Source: Bacteroidales bacterium (GTDB lineage Bacteria; Bacteroidota; Bacteroidia; Bacteroidales; UBA3663). Taken from it: a stretch of 34,293 nt of DNA. Numbering within the stretch: position 1 is the first letter of the stretch; every line of letters begins with the position of its first letter. Location: assembly GCA_016286775.1 (NCBI GenBank), contig JAEEUA010000009.1, forward strand, positions 1-34,293, read 5' to 3'. Shown one piece after another: positions 15,088-24,520 of this stretch. The notes beneath the pieces are model-generated. The model was not told where the DNA came from, did no database searches, and was given only the letters and a program-made list of their open reading frames with translations. The translations under genes and the position numbers were made by a program.

Positions 15088-17727
15088 TCAAAGTCCGCAG
15101 ATCTTCTTGATTTCTGCCAATTTGTTGAGGGCTTCCATCGGCGTCATATTGTTGACGTCGAGGCCCTTGATTTCGTCGCGAATCTGGCTGAGCACGGGGT
15201 CGTCGAGCTGGAAGAACGAGAGCTGGTAACCAGCCTTGCCGTGCATGCCTTCGGCGGAGATGTTTTCGACAGGCGCAGCGGGTGTAGCCACGCCTTTTGA
15301 GGCTTGTTCAAGCGATTTGAGCACCTCGTCGGCACGATTCACCACTTCGGGCAGCATGCCGGCCAGGCGCGCCACGTGGATGCCGAACGAGTGTTCCGAG
15401 CCGCCCGGTTTGAGTTTGCGCAGGAAGAGCACCTTACCCTTGTCCTCGTGCACCGAGACGTTGAAGTTCTTGATGCGCGGGAAGGTCTTCTCCATCTCGT
15501 TCAGTTCGTGATAGTGCGTGGCGAAGAGCATCTTCGGATGACCTTCGGCGCGCTCGTGGATATGCTCGACGATGGCCCAGGCGATGGAGATGCCGTCGTA
15601 GGTCGAGGTGCCACGTCCCAGCTCGTCGAAGAGCACCAGCGAACGCGGAGAGATGTTGTTCAGGATGTTCGACGCTTCGGTCATCTCGACCATGAACGTC
15701 GATTCGCCCAAGGAGATGTTGTCCGAAGCTCCGACGCGCGTGAAAATCTTGTCCACAATGCCGATATGGGCGGCTTCTGCGGGCACAAAGCAGCCAATAT
15801 GTGCCATCAGCACGATGAGCGCCGTCTGACGCAGCAGGGCCGATTTACCGGCCATATTGGGGCCCGTGATCATCATGATCTGGGGGGCATTCGAACCACT
15901 CCCGTCCTCAGACGAGAGGCACACGTCGTTGGGTACATAACTTTCGCCCACGGGCATCTGACGCTCGATGACGGGATGGCGGCCCTGACGGATGTCGATG
16001 ACCAGTGATTCGTCCACGTCGGGGCGCACATAATGATACTTCGCTGCCACGCGGCTGAACGACAGCAGGCAATCGAGCCGTGCCATCAGCTGCGCATCGA
16101 CCTGGATGACGGGAATATATTCTTCGAGCGCCTTGAGCAGGTCGAAATAGAGTTTCTGCTCGAGGCTTCCGATGCGTTCCTCGGCATTCAGAATCTTCTC
16201 TTCGTACTCCTTCAGCTCCTGCGTGATGTAACGCTCGGCTCCTACCAGAGTCTGCTTGCGTATCCATCCTTCAGGCACCTTGTCGCGGTGGGTGTTACGC
16301 ACTTCGATGTAATAGCCGAACACGCTGTTGAACGCCACCTTGAGCGATGGAATCTCGTATTCCTGTGACAGGCGCTGCTGGAGCTTGATGAGGTAGTCCT
16401 TGCCGCCGTAGGCGATGGCACGCAGTTCGTCAAGCTCGTCGCTGACGTGCTGGCGTATCACCTGTCCCTTGCCGAATTGGATGGGCGGTTCGGGTTCGAT
16501 GTCGTGGCAGATGCGTTGTGCGATGCTGTCGCACGTATTGATCTGCTCGCCGATGTGCTGGAGCTGCGGCAGTTCCGATTCCTCGCACGCCTTCTTGATC
16601 TCCTTGAGCGAACGCAGGGCTACGCTGAGCTGGATGATTTCGCGCGGATTGGCACGCCCTACGGCCACCTTGCCCACGATGCGTTCCATATCGCCCAGGC
16701 GGCTCAGTCCTTCATCGACCGTTTCGGCAAAGTCGGGGTCGCGGAAGAAGTACTCCACTACGTTCAGGCGCTCCTTGATGCTTTCGGCGTGGATGAGCGG
16801 GAAGAGCATCCAGCGGTGCAGCAGACGGCCGCCCATGGGCGTGGTCGTGTCGTCGATGACGCTCAATAGCGAACGACCGCCCTCGTTCATGGTGCCGATC
16901 AGCTCAAGGCTTCGCACGGTGAACTTGTCGAGGCGCATGTAGGCCTCGTTGTCGATGCGGCGGATGGAGGTGATGTGGCGCGTCTGAGTGTGCTGTGTGG
17001 CCTCCAGATAGCGCAGGATGGCTCCTGCCGACGTGGTGGCAAGAATCATCTCCTCGATGCCGAAACCCTTCAGGTTTTGCGTATTGAAAAGATTGAGCAG
17101 CTGGCGGCGGGCGTTCTCGTAGCTGAAGTAGAAGTCGTCGAGCTCGTAGCAATAGGGTTGGCTGGTGAAACGCTCCTGATAGGTCTGCTTCATGCCCTTG
17201 ACGTAGAGCATCTCCTTGGGCGCGTAGTTGTTGATGAGCTTATCGACATAGTCGTAGGTTCCCTCGGTGCAGAGAAATTCGCCTGTAGAGATGTCGAGCA
17301 AAGCGATGCCGCAACGGTTCTTGTCGAAGCTGACGGCAGCAAGGAAGTTATTCTCGCGTGCATTGAGCACGTTGTCGCCCATCGTAAGGCCTGGAGTGAT
17401 CAGTTCGGTAATGCCGCGCTTCACCAGTTTCTTGGTGAACTTGGGGTCTTCGAGCTGTTCGCATATAGCTACACGTTTACCTGCCCTGACAAGTCGAGGC
17501 AGGTAGGTGTCGAGAGCATGATAGGGGAATCCGGCCAAGGGATTGCCAGCGCGGGCGGTCAGCGTGATGCCCAGGATGTCGTGTGCCTCCTTGGCGTCGT
17601 CGCAGAACGTCTCGTAGAAGTCGCCTACGCGATAGAGGATGATGGCGTCGGGGTGTTTCTTCTTCAGCTCAAGGTACTGCTTGAGCATCGGTGTATCCTT
17701 GGGGTCGGTATTGATGTTTTTAGCCAT
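15088..17727 (-). CDS. mutS: DNA mismatch repair protein MutS
   Basis: A full-length, 879-residue MutS that recognises mispaired bases and starts mismatch repair. The mismatch-wedge motif is GDFYETF (Phe37, Glu39). Connector and lever domains follow, then the ATPase with Walker A GPNMAGKS near residue 620, [20 protein letters not shown], the Walker B region [16 protein letters not shown] and ATHYHEL. A C-terminal helical end ([16 protein letters not shown]) closes it. The start ATG at 17727 gives the usual N-terminus. A repeat element (E4) lies between it and the upstream GH97 gene, and no clear promoter of its own is seen. Confidence 0.97.
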   Translation of the reverse strand: MAKNINTDPKDTPMLKQYLELKKKHPDAIILYRVGDFYETFCDDAKEAHDILGITLTARAGNPLAGFPYHALDTYLPRLVRAGKRVAICEQLEDPKFTKKLVKRGITELITPGLTMGDNVLNARENNFLAAVSFDKNRCGIALLDISTGEFLCTEGTYDYVDKLINNYAPKEMLYVKGMKQTYQERFTSQPYCYELDDFYFSYENARRQLLNLFNTQNLKGFGIEEMILATTSAGAILRYLEATQHTQTRHITSIRRIDNEAYMRLDKFTVRSLELIGTMNEGGRSLLSVIDDTTTPMGGRLLHRWMLFPLIHAESIKERLNVVEYFFRDPDFAETVDEGLSRLGDMERIVGKVAVGRANPREIIQLSVALRSLKEIKKACEESELPQLQHIGEQINTCDSIAQRICHDIEPEPPIQFGKGQVIRQHVSDELDELRAIAYGGKDYLIKLQQRLSQEYEIPSLKVAFNSVFGYYIEVRNTHRDKVPEGWIRKQTLVGAERYITQELKEYEEKILNAEERIGSLEQKLYFDLLKALEEYIPVIQVDAQLMARLDCLLSFSRVAAKYHYVRPDVDESLVIDIRQGRHPVIERQMPVGESYVPNDVCLSSEDGSGSNAPQIMMITGPNMAGKSALLRQTALIVLMAHIGCFVPAEAAHIGIVDKIFTRVGASDNISLGESTFMVEMTEASNILNNISPRSLVLFDELGRGTSTYDGISIAWAIVEHIHERAEGHPKMLFATHYHELNEMEKTFPRIKNFNVSVHEDKGKVLFLRKLKPGGSEHSFGIHVARLAGMLPEVVNRADEVLKSLEQASKGVATPAAPVENISAEGMHGKAGYQLSFFQLDDPVLSQIRDEIKGLDVNNMTPMEALNKLAEIKKICGL

Positions 17728-17745
17728 TACTAACCTTTCATTTTA

Positions 17746-17822
17746 TCACGAATTTTCGAATTATCGAATAATGTACAAGATGCCTTTGGACAAACAAAAT
17801 TCGCAAATTCTCTAATTCGTGA
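17746..17822. repeat. Inverted-arm octamer element (E4)
   Basis: Left arm TCACGAAT, TTTCGAAT, TATCGAAT (17746-17769); right arm ATTCGCAA, ATTCTCTA, ATTCGTGA (17799-17822), then TAAAA. The interior is 29 bp without a core array. It lies between GH97 and mutS, which run in the same direction. Confidence 0.88.
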
Positions 17823-17838
17823 TAAAAAACAATCGAAA

Positions 17839-19773
17839 CTATTCATTCGTGATGACCACGCCACCATTGCAAGGGATAGTGATGGTAAGCTGCTGCTTCT
17901 TGTTCTGGGCGACAGTCTTTACGCTGCCGTTCAGTTGAGCATCATCGGAGTAAATTGTCAGAGAGGTACCTTTCTCGAACATTGGCAGCGTGATAGTCTT
18001 CTTGAGCGGCTGTTCTTCGGCATTGATGCCCACAACAAACCACTTGTCGCCTGTGCGACGTGCCATGATGATGTATTTGCCGGGATAACCGTCGATGAAC
18101 TTCACTTCATCCCACGTTGTGGGCACTTGCTTCATGAATTCGACAGCCCAAGCAGGTGCATCGGTCAGGTTGTTGGGAGCCATGGCGAAGTGCTGAACGG
18201 CACTTTGGAAGAGTACGGCCGTGGCCAGGGCATACACGTCGCTCGTGCGGCGTACCGTACCACGCTTGTTGTCGGCACCATAGAACTTGTTGAGCGTCGA
18301 ACCACCGAAATCCATCGAACCCACCGTGTTGCGGATGAAGGGGTGGATGCAGCCGTTGCGGGCTTCGGCATCGCAGGAACCCTGTCCGAAATGCAGATTT
18401 TCGCTGGCCAATACGGCCTCCGAAGCCACATAGTTGGGATACATGCGTTCCCAGCCGCGAGGTAGTGTACAGCCGTGGAAGATGCATAGCAGGCCGAAGT
18501 CATTGGCATCGCTGAGGATGTCTTCGTAGAGCTGCATCATTGGCTGCTTGTCGCCGCCGAAGAAATCAACCTTGATGCCGCGAATGCCGTTATCCTTCAT
18601 CCACTGCATCTCCTGGCGACGGATGCGAGCGTTGTTCAGCTTGCCGATGGGTGTCTGTGGAGCATCGTTCCACGAGCCGTTGGAGTTGTACCAAAGGAAG
18701 ATGCCCACGCCTTTCGTTTGGGCATAGCGCGACAATTCAGCCATACGTTCGTAGCCGATCTGCTGATCCCAGAAGGCATCGATGAGCACGCTCTGCCAAC
18801 CCATGGCGGCCGAGAAGTCGATATAGCGCTTCTGCTCGTCGTAGTTACAGCTCGGGTCCATGCCGATGATCCACGACCAGCTGCCCTTGCCGTAGGTGTA
18901 GGTCTGCGAAGCCTTGTATTTCTGCTCTACCAGGTCGAAGGGTACGGTGGTCTCCACGATGTTGGCCAAAGGACCCACGGTGATGGTGCGCCAAGGTGTG
19001 CTGCCGGGAAGTGCCATAGCAGGCGTTGTCGAGCCGATGCCGTTCATTTCGCCCTCCTGGGGGAAGCCGATGGCATACGTGTTGCCTTGCTCATTGAGCA
19101 GTCGGCAACCTACATAACCGCCGTCTGTACCCGTTTCGCTGATGAGTACCCAGTTGTCTGCCGATGTGCGGAACAGACAGGGGAACGTGTAGCCTTCGCC
19201 CCAGCCGTTCTTGCCGGCAGGTTCATCGAGGGTATAGGAGGTCTCATAGCTGGGAGACGTGCGTGCAAAGCCGCCCATGGGCTTCGATTGCGGACAAAGG
19301 AAGGTTGTCGTGCCGTCGGGCAGGGCAAAGCTGCTTGCCTCGCGCTCTACCACACAGACGCGCGTCTCTTTCTTGGGATAGATAGTATAGCGGAAGGCCA
19401 CATCGCGATTCGACACGCGGAAAGTGATGTTCATGGCCGGCTTGCCGTCCTGTTCGTAGCGAACCACAGCTTCGGTAGCCTCGTAATCGACACGACTCTG
19501 CTTGATGTTGGCCATCGAATAGCTGTCCTTCACCGTCTTGCTTTCAAAGCCTTTCTCGACAAGCCCCTGCGTATAGTCGCCGATATTCGTCAACAAACCC
19601 AAAGCGGATGATTTCACAACCTCCTGACCTTGATAGGCAACGTAGTAATGCGGCCGTCCTTCGTCAGTACTGATTCTAACAACAATCTTTCCATCAGGAC
19701 TCACAACCTGGTTATCGGCCATGATTGTGAACGAAGTCATCAGGGAAAGGAATAATAAAGCACTTTTTTTCAT
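17839..19773 (-). CDS. GH97 family glycoside hydrolase, retaining type
   Basis: A 644-residue protein with signal peptide (MKKSALLFLSLMTSFTIMA) and the GH97 layout: N-terminal beta-sandwich (VVSPDGKIVVRISTDEGRPHYYVAY), (beta/alpha)8 barrel with YKASQTYTYGKGSWSWI, DAFWDQQIGYERM and GIRGIKVDFFGGDKQ, and a C-terminal beta domain. The barrel carries Asp403 in KVDFFGGD, where retaining GH97 enzymes have the Asp nucleophile, and Glu452 in YVASEAV as a candidate acid/base. The inverting SusB type lacks that Asp. So a retaining alpha-galactosidase-like activity on plant or host glycans is more likely than SusB-type alpha-glucosidase. It starts 23 bp after queF, with no sus-type transporter genes nearby. 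Confidence 0.92.
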   Translation of the reverse strand: MKKSALLFLSLMTSFTIMADNQVVSPDGKIVVRISTDEGRPHYYVAYQGQEVVKSSALGLLTNIGDYTQGLVEKGFESKTVKDSYSMANIKQSRVDYEATEAVVRYEQDGKPAMNITFRVSNRDVAFRYTIYPKKETRVCVVEREASSFALPDGTTTFLCPQSKPMGGFARTSPSYETSYTLDEPAGKNGWGEGYTFPCLFRTSADNWVLISETGTDGGYVGCRLLNEQGNTYAIGFPQEGEMNGIGSTTPAMALPGSTPWRTITVGPLANIVETTVPFDLVEQKYKASQTYTYGKGSWSWIIGMDPSCNYDEQKRYIDFSAAMGWQSVLIDAFWDQQIGYERMAELSRYAQTKGVGIFLWYNSNGSWNDAPQTPIGKLNNARIRRQEMQWMKDNGIRGIKVDFFGGDKQPMMQLYEDILSDANDFGLLCIFHGCTLPRGWERMYPNYVASEAVLASENLHFGQGSCDAEARNGCIHPFIRNTVGSMDFGGSTLNKFYGADNKRGTVRRTSDVYALATAVLFQSAVQHFAMAPNNLTDAPAWAVEFMKQVPTTWDEVKFIDGYPGKYIIMARRTGDKWFVVGINAEEQPLKKTITLPMFEKGTSLTIYSDDAQLNGSVKTVAQNKKQQLTITIPCNGGVVITNE

Positions 19774-19796
19774 AGTTTATAAGGCAATAAATACTT

Positions 19797-20258
19797 TTAT
19801 TCGTGTTTAGCCAAGCGTTCCCAGGCGAGTTGCTCGAACTTTGTGCCGGGACGACCATAGTTGGCGTAAGGATGGATGGCGATGCCGCCACGCGAGGTGA
19901 AGATGCCGGTCACTTCGATGTAGCGCGGATCCATCAGCTTGATGAGGTCCTTCATGATGATGTTGACGCAATCCTCGTGGAAGTCGCCATGGCTGCGGAA
20001 CGAGAACAGGTATAGCTTGAGCGACTTCGATTCGACCATCTTCACATCGGGGATGTACGAGATGATGATGTTGGCAAAGTCGGGCTGGCCGGTGACGGGA
20101 CACAGCGAGGTGAACTCGGGGCAGTTGAACTTCACCCAGTAGTCGTTCTCCTGATGCGCGTTCTCGAACGTCTCAAGCACTTCGGGTGCATAGTCCTGCT
20201 TATAGAAGGTTTTCTTGTTACCCAGCAGGGTGAGCGTCTTTTCGTCTTTTCTTTCCAT
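19797..20258 (-). CDS. queF: NADPH-dependent 7-cyano-7-deazaguanine reductase
   Basis: A 153-residue, single-domain (type I) QueF that reduces preQ0 to preQ1 in queuosine synthesis for tRNA anticodons. The catalytic Cys53 sits in [14 protein letters not shown], and the QueF motif is ESKSLKLY (76-83), which binds [19 protein letters not shown] and [16 protein letters not shown] are also typical. It has its own promoter about 75 nt upstream, and no preQ1 riboswitch was recognised in the leader. The GH97 gene follows at 23 bp, an odd functional partner. No other queuosine gene lies in the window. Confidence 0.96.
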   Translation of the reverse strand: MERKDEKTLTLLGNKKTFYKQDYAPEVLETFENAHQENDYWVKFNCPEFTSLCPVTGQPDFANIIISYIPDVKMVESKSLKLYLFSFRSHGDFHEDCVNIIMKDLIKLMDPRYIEVTGIFTSRGGIAIHPYANYGRPGTKFEQLAWERLAKHE

Positions 20259-20270
20259 ATATGATAATCA

Positions 20271-20303
20271 ATTAACAATTAACAATTAATAATTTACAAT
20301 AAA
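20271..20303. repeat. 7-bp word repeat in the queF leader
   Basis: CAATTAA words in 7-bp phase (three good copies, then TAATTTA and CAATAAA) between the queF promoter and start codon. It is the same word family, in reverse complement, as at 5262. Confidence 0.6.
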
Positions 20304-20331
20304 CTATTATCCGAAATTTATTATAGCGCTG

Positions 20332-20363
20332 CAAATATACGGCTTTATTTTGAAATAAACAAA
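20332..20363 (-). promoter_or_regulatory. Promoter of queF
   Basis: On the minus strand TTTG (20363-20360), a 20-bp spacer and TATATTTG (20339-20332). The -33 element overlaps the U-tract of the terminator upstream. Confidence 0.75.
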
Positions 20364-20396
20364 AAAAAGAGGAAAATTCTGCGCGGAATCTTCCTC
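20361..20396 (-). terminator. Terminator of the orphan small transcript
   Basis: Minus-strand stem GAGGAAGATTC / GAATTTTCCTC, 11 bp with one G-U pair, loop CGCGCA, followed by eight T. Confidence 0.88.
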
Positions 20397-20505
20397 ATCT
20401 TGTGTTTTCACTCATAGATTCAAGGTCAATTTGAATTCTTCTCTTATCTCATTATTAAATTTCTTCAAACAATTGTCTCATGAGGCATCCCTGACTCATT
20501 TTGAC
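20361..20505 (-). ncRNA. Candidate small RNA or tiny-ORF transcript
   Basis: This unit of about 145 nt has its own promoter (20510-20541) and its own strong terminator (20361-20396). It is separated from the ATP operon by another terminator. Inside it, ATTCAA/TTGAAT forms a small hairpin. A 14-codon frame (MSQGCLMRQLFEEI, 20499-20455) begins a few bases after the predicted transcript start. I cannot place it in a known RNA family. It may be a regulatory RNA, a tiny peptide gene or a decayed gene. Confidence 0.55.
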
Positions 20506-20509
20506 GTTG

Positions 20510-20541
20510 CAAAGATAAGATAAAATCCCATAATTTGCAAA
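20510..20541 (-). promoter_or_regulatory. Promoter of the orphan small transcript
   Basis: On the minus strand TTTG (20541-20538), a 20-bp spacer and TATCTTTG (20517-20510). No ordinary gene lies between it and the terminator at 20396. Confidence 0.7.
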
Positions 20542-20736
20542 TTTTAGCGAAAGTTTTTCGTTTAATGACAAGAAATAACACATTTTGTAAAGTCAATGTG
20601 ATGAAAACGCGTTTTTTCAGAATCGTTTTCGTCCAAAGAAGTTGAAAAATTTGTATTCTTTGGTGGCAAATTGAAACCGACGGCCACGAAAATACAACAA
20701 TTTTGACGCGTTGGATAGCAAAAAGACAGGATGAAA

Positions 20737-20771
20737 CAAAAAAGATGCCAAAACCGAAGTCTTGACATCTT
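20737..20771 (-). terminator. Terminator of the ATP synthase operon
   Basis: A 13-bp minus-strand stem (AAGATGTCAAGAC with GTTTTGGCATCTT, two G-U pairs) closed by a TTCG tetraloop and followed by a T run. It lies 27 bp after the atpG stop codon. Confidence 0.9.
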
Positions 20772-20797
20772 ATTACGAAGGGATTATGTGTGCGAAC

Positions 20798-21673
20798 CTA
20801 CTGCATTGAACCGCCCACGATATCGAGGAGCTCTGCGGTGATGGCCGCCTGGCGTCCCTTGTTGTAGAGGATGCGCAGCTCGTCGAGCAGTTCGTTGGCG
20901 TTGTCGGTGGCCGTCTGCATGGCTACGGTACGTGCGGCGTGTTCGGCTGCCTGAGCGTCGAGCATGATGGTGTAGATCTTCATGCAGAGCGCATCGGGAA
21001 TGAGCGTGTTGAGCACGTCTTCGGGCGTGGGCTCGATGATGTAGCCCGCCGAAGTGAATTCCCCAGCCTTGGGAGCCTCAAGCTGCACGGGCAGGAACAC
21101 CTCGCGCGTCGGAATCTGCGAGGCCGTGTTCTTGAAGTGCATGTATTGCAGTTCCACGCAATCGATGCGACCCTTGAGATAGTCGTCCATCAGGCGGTTG
21201 GCCAGCTCCTGCGCGGTAGCAAAAGCCGGGTTGTCGCCCTTTTCGACATAATCGCGGATGAGGTTGAAGCCCCGGAGTTTGCCAAGCGACTGGCTGAGCT
21301 TGCGGCCGATGACGTAACAATCGATGGCATCATCGGTCAATCCTGCAGCAGCATACTCATGGAGCAGGGCGGTGGTTTGGCGCAGCGAATTGCTGTTGTA
21401 GCCGCCGCAAAGACTTGAGTTGCTGGCAATGGTAACGATGGCCACACGCTTCACTTCGCCATGGGGATGACAAAGTGGAGTGGTAACCTTGGTTTCACCG
21501 CTGAGCAGGCTGACCATGATTTTATGCAGTTGTCGGTCGTAGGGAAGCATGCTTTCGATGGCCATCTGCGCCTTGTGGAGCTTGGCAGAGGCTACGAGCT
21601 TCATGGCCGAGGTGATCTTGAGGGTACCTTCGACCGATCCGATGCGACCTTTGATTTCCTTTAATGAAGCCAT
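20798..21673 (-). CDS. atpG: ATP synthase F1 subunit gamma
   Basis: A 291-residue central-stalk subunit that turns inside the alpha3beta3 head. The N-terminal helix (MASLKEIKGRIGSVEGTLKITSAMKLVASAKL) and the C-terminal helix (AARTVAMQTATDNANELLDELRILYNKGRQAAITAELLDIVGG) form the rotor coiled coil and are both intact, as is the VTIASNSSLCGGYN segment. It is the last gene of the operon and is set off from atpA by a 148-bp gap with short repeats and a hairpin, unlike the tight spacing of most other atp genes. A strong terminator follows. Confidence 0.96.
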   Translation of the reverse strand: MASLKEIKGRIGSVEGTLKITSAMKLVASAKLHKAQMAIESMLPYDRQLHKIMVSLLSGETKVTTPLCHPHGEVKRVAIVTIASNSSLCGGYNSNSLRQTTALLHEYAAAGLTDDAIDCYVIGRKLSQSLGKLRGFNLIRDYVEKGDNPAFATAQELANRLMDDYLKGRIDCVELQYMHFKNTASQIPTREVFLPVQLEAPKAGEFTSAGYIIEPTPEDVLNTLIPDALCMKIYTIMLDAQAAEHAARTVAMQTATDNANELLDELRILYNKGRQAAITAELLDIVGGSMQ

Positions 21674-21689
21674 AGGGTATTGATTAAGA

Positions 21690-21812
21690 GGGTTAAGAAG
21701 GGTTAAGTGGGTGGAGAGGGGTTAAGAATGGGTTATAGATCAACTATCTTTCGGACATAACCGAAAGGAACAACCATTCATAACCTTTCGAACTTTTCTT
21801 AACCTTTCGAAC
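21690..21812. repeat. Short word repeats in the atpA-atpG gap
   Basis: GGGTTAAG occurs at 21690, 21700 and 21719. At the other end TAACCTTTCGAAC occurs twice, at 21781 and 21800 (19-bp period), so the two sides are inverted at the TTAACC word. A perfect 7-bp hairpin (CTTTCGG / CCGAAAG, 21748-21767) lies between them. Confidence 0.7.
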
Positions 21813-21821
21813 CTTTAATAC

Positions 21822-23405
21822 TTAGTTAGTTAGTTCGGTGCAGACAGCAGCTGCCAGGTTGCTGATGATGCCTGTGATGGTGTCGTCGATCTTGCCAGAA
21901 GCGAGAGGCTTGATGACATCCTCGGCGTGAGAAGCACGGAGCAGTTCGAGGAACTTGCTCTGGAACTCGGGCACCTGGTCAACGGCAATCTTCGACATCA
22001 GACCCTTGGTACCGCAGTAGAGGATGGCAATCTGCTCGCCTACAGGCATTGGGCTGTACTGTGGCTGGATGAGCAGCTTGTTGTTCTTGCGGCCGCGGTC
22101 GATAGCCATCGCCGTTACGGCATCCATGTCGCTTGAGAACTTCGAGAAGGCCTCGAGCTCGCGGTATTGTGCCTGGTCGATCTTCAGCGTACCGGCCACC
22201 TTCTTCATCGACTTCACCTGTGCCGAACCACCTACACGCGATACGGAGATACCTACGTTGATGGCGGGACGGAAGCCCTGGTTGAAGAGGTCGGTCTCGA
22301 GGAAGATCTGGCCGTCGGTGATGGAGATCACGTTGGTGGGGATGTATGCCGAAACGTCGCCTGCCTGTGTCTCGATGATTGGAAGGGCGGTGAGCGAACC
22401 ACCGGCCTTCACATGGCCCTTGAGGCTGTCGGGCAGGTCGTTCATCTGCTCGGCCACCTCCTGCTGCTCGATGATCTTGGCAGCACGCTCCAACAGACGC
22501 GAGTGCAGATAGAACACGTCGCCAGGATAGGCCTCACGACCTGAAGGACGACGCAGAATCAGCGATACCTCACGATAGGAAACGGCCTGCTTCGAAAGGT
22601 CATCATAAACCACGAGGGCGTGACGGCCCGTGTCGCGGATGAACTCGCCGATGGCGGCACCTGCAAATGGTGCAAAGTACTGGAGGGCAGCCGAATCGGC
22701 AGCCGTAGCAGCTACGACAACGGTGTAGGGCATAGCACCCTTCTCGCGCAAGGTCTGCACGAGGGAGGCTACGGTCGAACCCTTCTGGCCGATGGCTACG
22801 TAGATGCAATAGACGGGATTGCCTGCCTCGTAGTTATCCTTCTGGTTGATGATGGTGTCGATGGCGATGGCTGTCTTGCCTGTCTGGCGGTCACCGATGA
22901 TCAGCTCACGCTGGCCGCGTCCGATAGGAATCATGGCATCGACGGCCTTCAGACCGGTCTGCAGAGGCTGCTTCACCGGCTGACGGAACACAACGCCAGG
23001 GGCCTTGCGCTCCAGTGGCATCTCGAACTTCTCGCCCGGAATCGGGCCCATGCCGTCGAGTGGCTCACCGAGTGGGTTGATGACACGGCCAAACATGTTC
23101 TCATTCACCTGGATCGAGGCGATGCGGTTGGTGCGCTTCACCACCATGCCTTCACGGACCTTCTCCGATCCGCCGAGGAGCACGGCACCCACATTGTCTT
23201 CCTCCAGGTTCATGACGATGGCCATGACACCATTTTCGAATTCCAGCAATTCGTTCATCTCCGCATTGCGCAGGCCGTAGATACGTGCCACGCCGTCACC
23301 GATGGTCAGCACCGTTCCGACTTCGTCGAAACGCGTGGAGTTATCGATGCCATGCAGCTGCTGCAACAATACTTCGCTGACTTCGCTGGCTTTGATATTG
23401 CTCAT
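21822..23405 (-). CDS. atpA: ATP synthase F1 subunit alpha
   Basis: A 527-residue non-catalytic nucleotide-binding subunit of the F1 head. It carries the P-loop [13 protein letters not shown] near residue 170, [31 protein letters not shown] and [28 protein letters not shown], followed by the alpha-type signature [16 protein letters not shown]. It starts with ATG at 23405 and lies 9 bp after atpH. The gamma gene follows after a longer gap. Confidence 0.98.
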   Translation of the reverse strand: MSNIKASEVSEVLLQQLHGIDNSTRFDEVGTVLTIGDGVARIYGLRNAEMNELLEFENGVMAIVMNLEEDNVGAVLLGGSEKVREGMVVKRTNRIASIQVNENMFGRVINPLGEPLDGMGPIPGEKFEMPLERKAPGVVFRQPVKQPLQTGLKAVDAMIPIGRGQRELIIGDRQTGKTAIAIDTIINQKDNYEAGNPVYCIYVAIGQKGSTVASLVQTLREKGAMPYTVVVAATAADSAALQYFAPFAGAAIGEFIRDTGRHALVVYDDLSKQAVSYREVSLILRRPSGREAYPGDVFYLHSRLLERAAKIIEQQEVAEQMNDLPDSLKGHVKAGGSLTALPIIETQAGDVSAYIPTNVISITDGQIFLETDLFNQGFRPAINVGISVSRVGGSAQVKSMKKVAGTLKIDQAQYRELEAFSKFSSDMDAVTAMAIDRGRKNNKLLIQPQYSPMPVGEQIAILYCGTKGLMSKIAVDQVPEFQSKFLELLRASHAEDVIKPLASGKIDDTITGIISNLAAAVCTELTN

Positions 23406-23414
23406 AATAATTCT

Positions 23415-23978
23415 TTAGACAATTCTCTTGTTTTTCTCAATAAACTGTTTCTTGATCAACTCAAACTGCTGACGCACAGAGGCATCGAGACGCATATCGT
23501 CGATCTGGAAGATGAAACCGCCCAGGATGTCGGGATCGACAGAAGTTTCGAGGATCACATCGATGGAGTTGTCGGAGTGGCTTTCCACCAGCTTCTCCAG
23601 TCGCTGTGCCTGCTTCTGTGCCACGGGTACCGCTGTGATGAGCTTGCCGATACTGATGTGTTTCAGCTCACGGTACAGGGTGACAAAGTTGTGGGCGATG
23701 AAGAGCATGAACGATTCGCGACGATGAGCTACAACCAATGCAGCAAACTTCTTGAAGACATCGCTGGGCCCTTTGGTCGAAACGGCCTGGCACAGGACAT
23801 CCACCTTTTGCTGCTGTGGCAGGAGTGGGTTGCCCAGCACTTGTGACAGCTGGGGCACCTCCCGATAGGTCGTAGCGAACTGCAGGACCTCCTGATAGAC
23901 CGTGTCCTCGCACTTCTGTTCAACGGCGAAATCGAGCAGCGCCTTGGCGTATCGTTTGGCAATTACTCCGATATCCAT
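23415..23978 (-). CDS. atpH: ATP synthase F1 subunit delta
   Basis: A 187-residue peripheral-stalk subunit that joins b to the top of the F1 head. The N-terminal helical bundle begins MDIGVIAKRYAKALLDFAVEQ. The C-terminal part (ISIGKLITAVPVAQKQAQRL, SVDPDILGGFIFQIDDMRLDASVRQQFELIKK) is the conserved delta/OSCP end. It is 3 bp downstream of atpF and 9 bp upstream of atpA, so translation is probably coupled. Confidence 0.94.
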   Translation of the reverse strand: MDIGVIAKRYAKALLDFAVEQKCEDTVYQEVLQFATTYREVPQLSQVLGNPLLPQQQKVDVLCQAVSTKGPSDVFKKFAALVVAHRRESFMLFIAHNFVTLYRELKHISIGKLITAVPVAQKQAQRLEKLVESHSDNSIDVILETSVDPDILGGFIFQIDDMRLDASVRQQFELIKKQFIEKNKRIV

Positions 23979-23981
23979 GTC

Positions 23982-24479
23982 TTATTGTTTGGTTTGTATC
24001 TCATCCAGCATGCGGTCGATCATTGCCATCTGAGCCTTGTCGGTCTTAAGGCTTTCGCGAAGCACCTTCTCCGAGATCTCTACAGAGAGGAGGCCCACCT
24101 GGCGACGGATGTCGCGGATGGCATCTTCCTTCTCCACCTCGATCTGCTGCTTGGCTTCGGCCAGGATCTTCTGGCCTGCCAGGGTTGCTTCCGTCTTTGC
24201 CTTCTCGACAATCTGATTGCGGGTCTCAACAGCTTCGGCCAAAATCTTGGACTGCTGCTCCTGAGCCTCTTTCAGCATTGCGGCGGTCTTCGCCTGGATG
24301 TTGGCCAGCTCGTCGTTGGCCAGCTTGGCCTTGGCAATGCTGTCGTCGATGTACTTGGCGCGGTCGTCGAGCATCTTGGTGAATGCCGGCCAGCCGAACT
24401 TCCACAGTACAAAGAGGACGGTGCCAAATGCCAGAAGCATCCAAATGAAAAGTCCGCTTTCGGGAATTAGCAATGACAT
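23982..24479 (-). CDS. atpF: ATP synthase F0 subunit b
   Basis: A 165-residue peripheral-stalk subunit with one N-terminal membrane helix (SGLFIWMLLAFGTVLFVLW) followed by a long, charged helix rich in Ala, Glu, Lys and Gln. The segment KMLDDRAKYIDDSIAKAKLA and the later RQVGLLSVEISEKVLRESL are typical of b subunits. It precedes atpH by 3 bp. It follows atpE after an 85-bp gap that holds a hairpin. Confidence 0.95.
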   Translation of the reverse strand: MSLLIPESGLFIWMLLAFGTVLFVLWKFGWPAFTKMLDDRAKYIDDSIAKAKLANDELANIQAKTAAMLKEAQEQQSKILAEAVETRNQIVEKAKTEATLAGQKILAEAKQQIEVEKEDAIRDIRRQVGLLSVEISEKVLRESLKTDKAQMAMIDRMLDEIQTKQ

Positions 24480-24520
24480 ATTATGCTTGGATTTAAATTA
24501 AATGATGAAGATTGAGAGAA

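Noticed and set aside
15368..15383. CCACGTGG core within mutS as another parS site
   Set aside because: The outer bases (GCGCCACGTGGATG) do not match the GTT...AAC arms of parS.
20259..20331. preQ1 riboswitch in the queF leader
   Set aside because: The leader is an AT-rich word repeat with no recognisable preQ1 aptamer.
20562..20768. A 68-codon minus-strand frame after atpG
   Set aside because: It overlaps the atpG terminator at its start, has no recognisable features and runs through AT-rich non-coding DNA.
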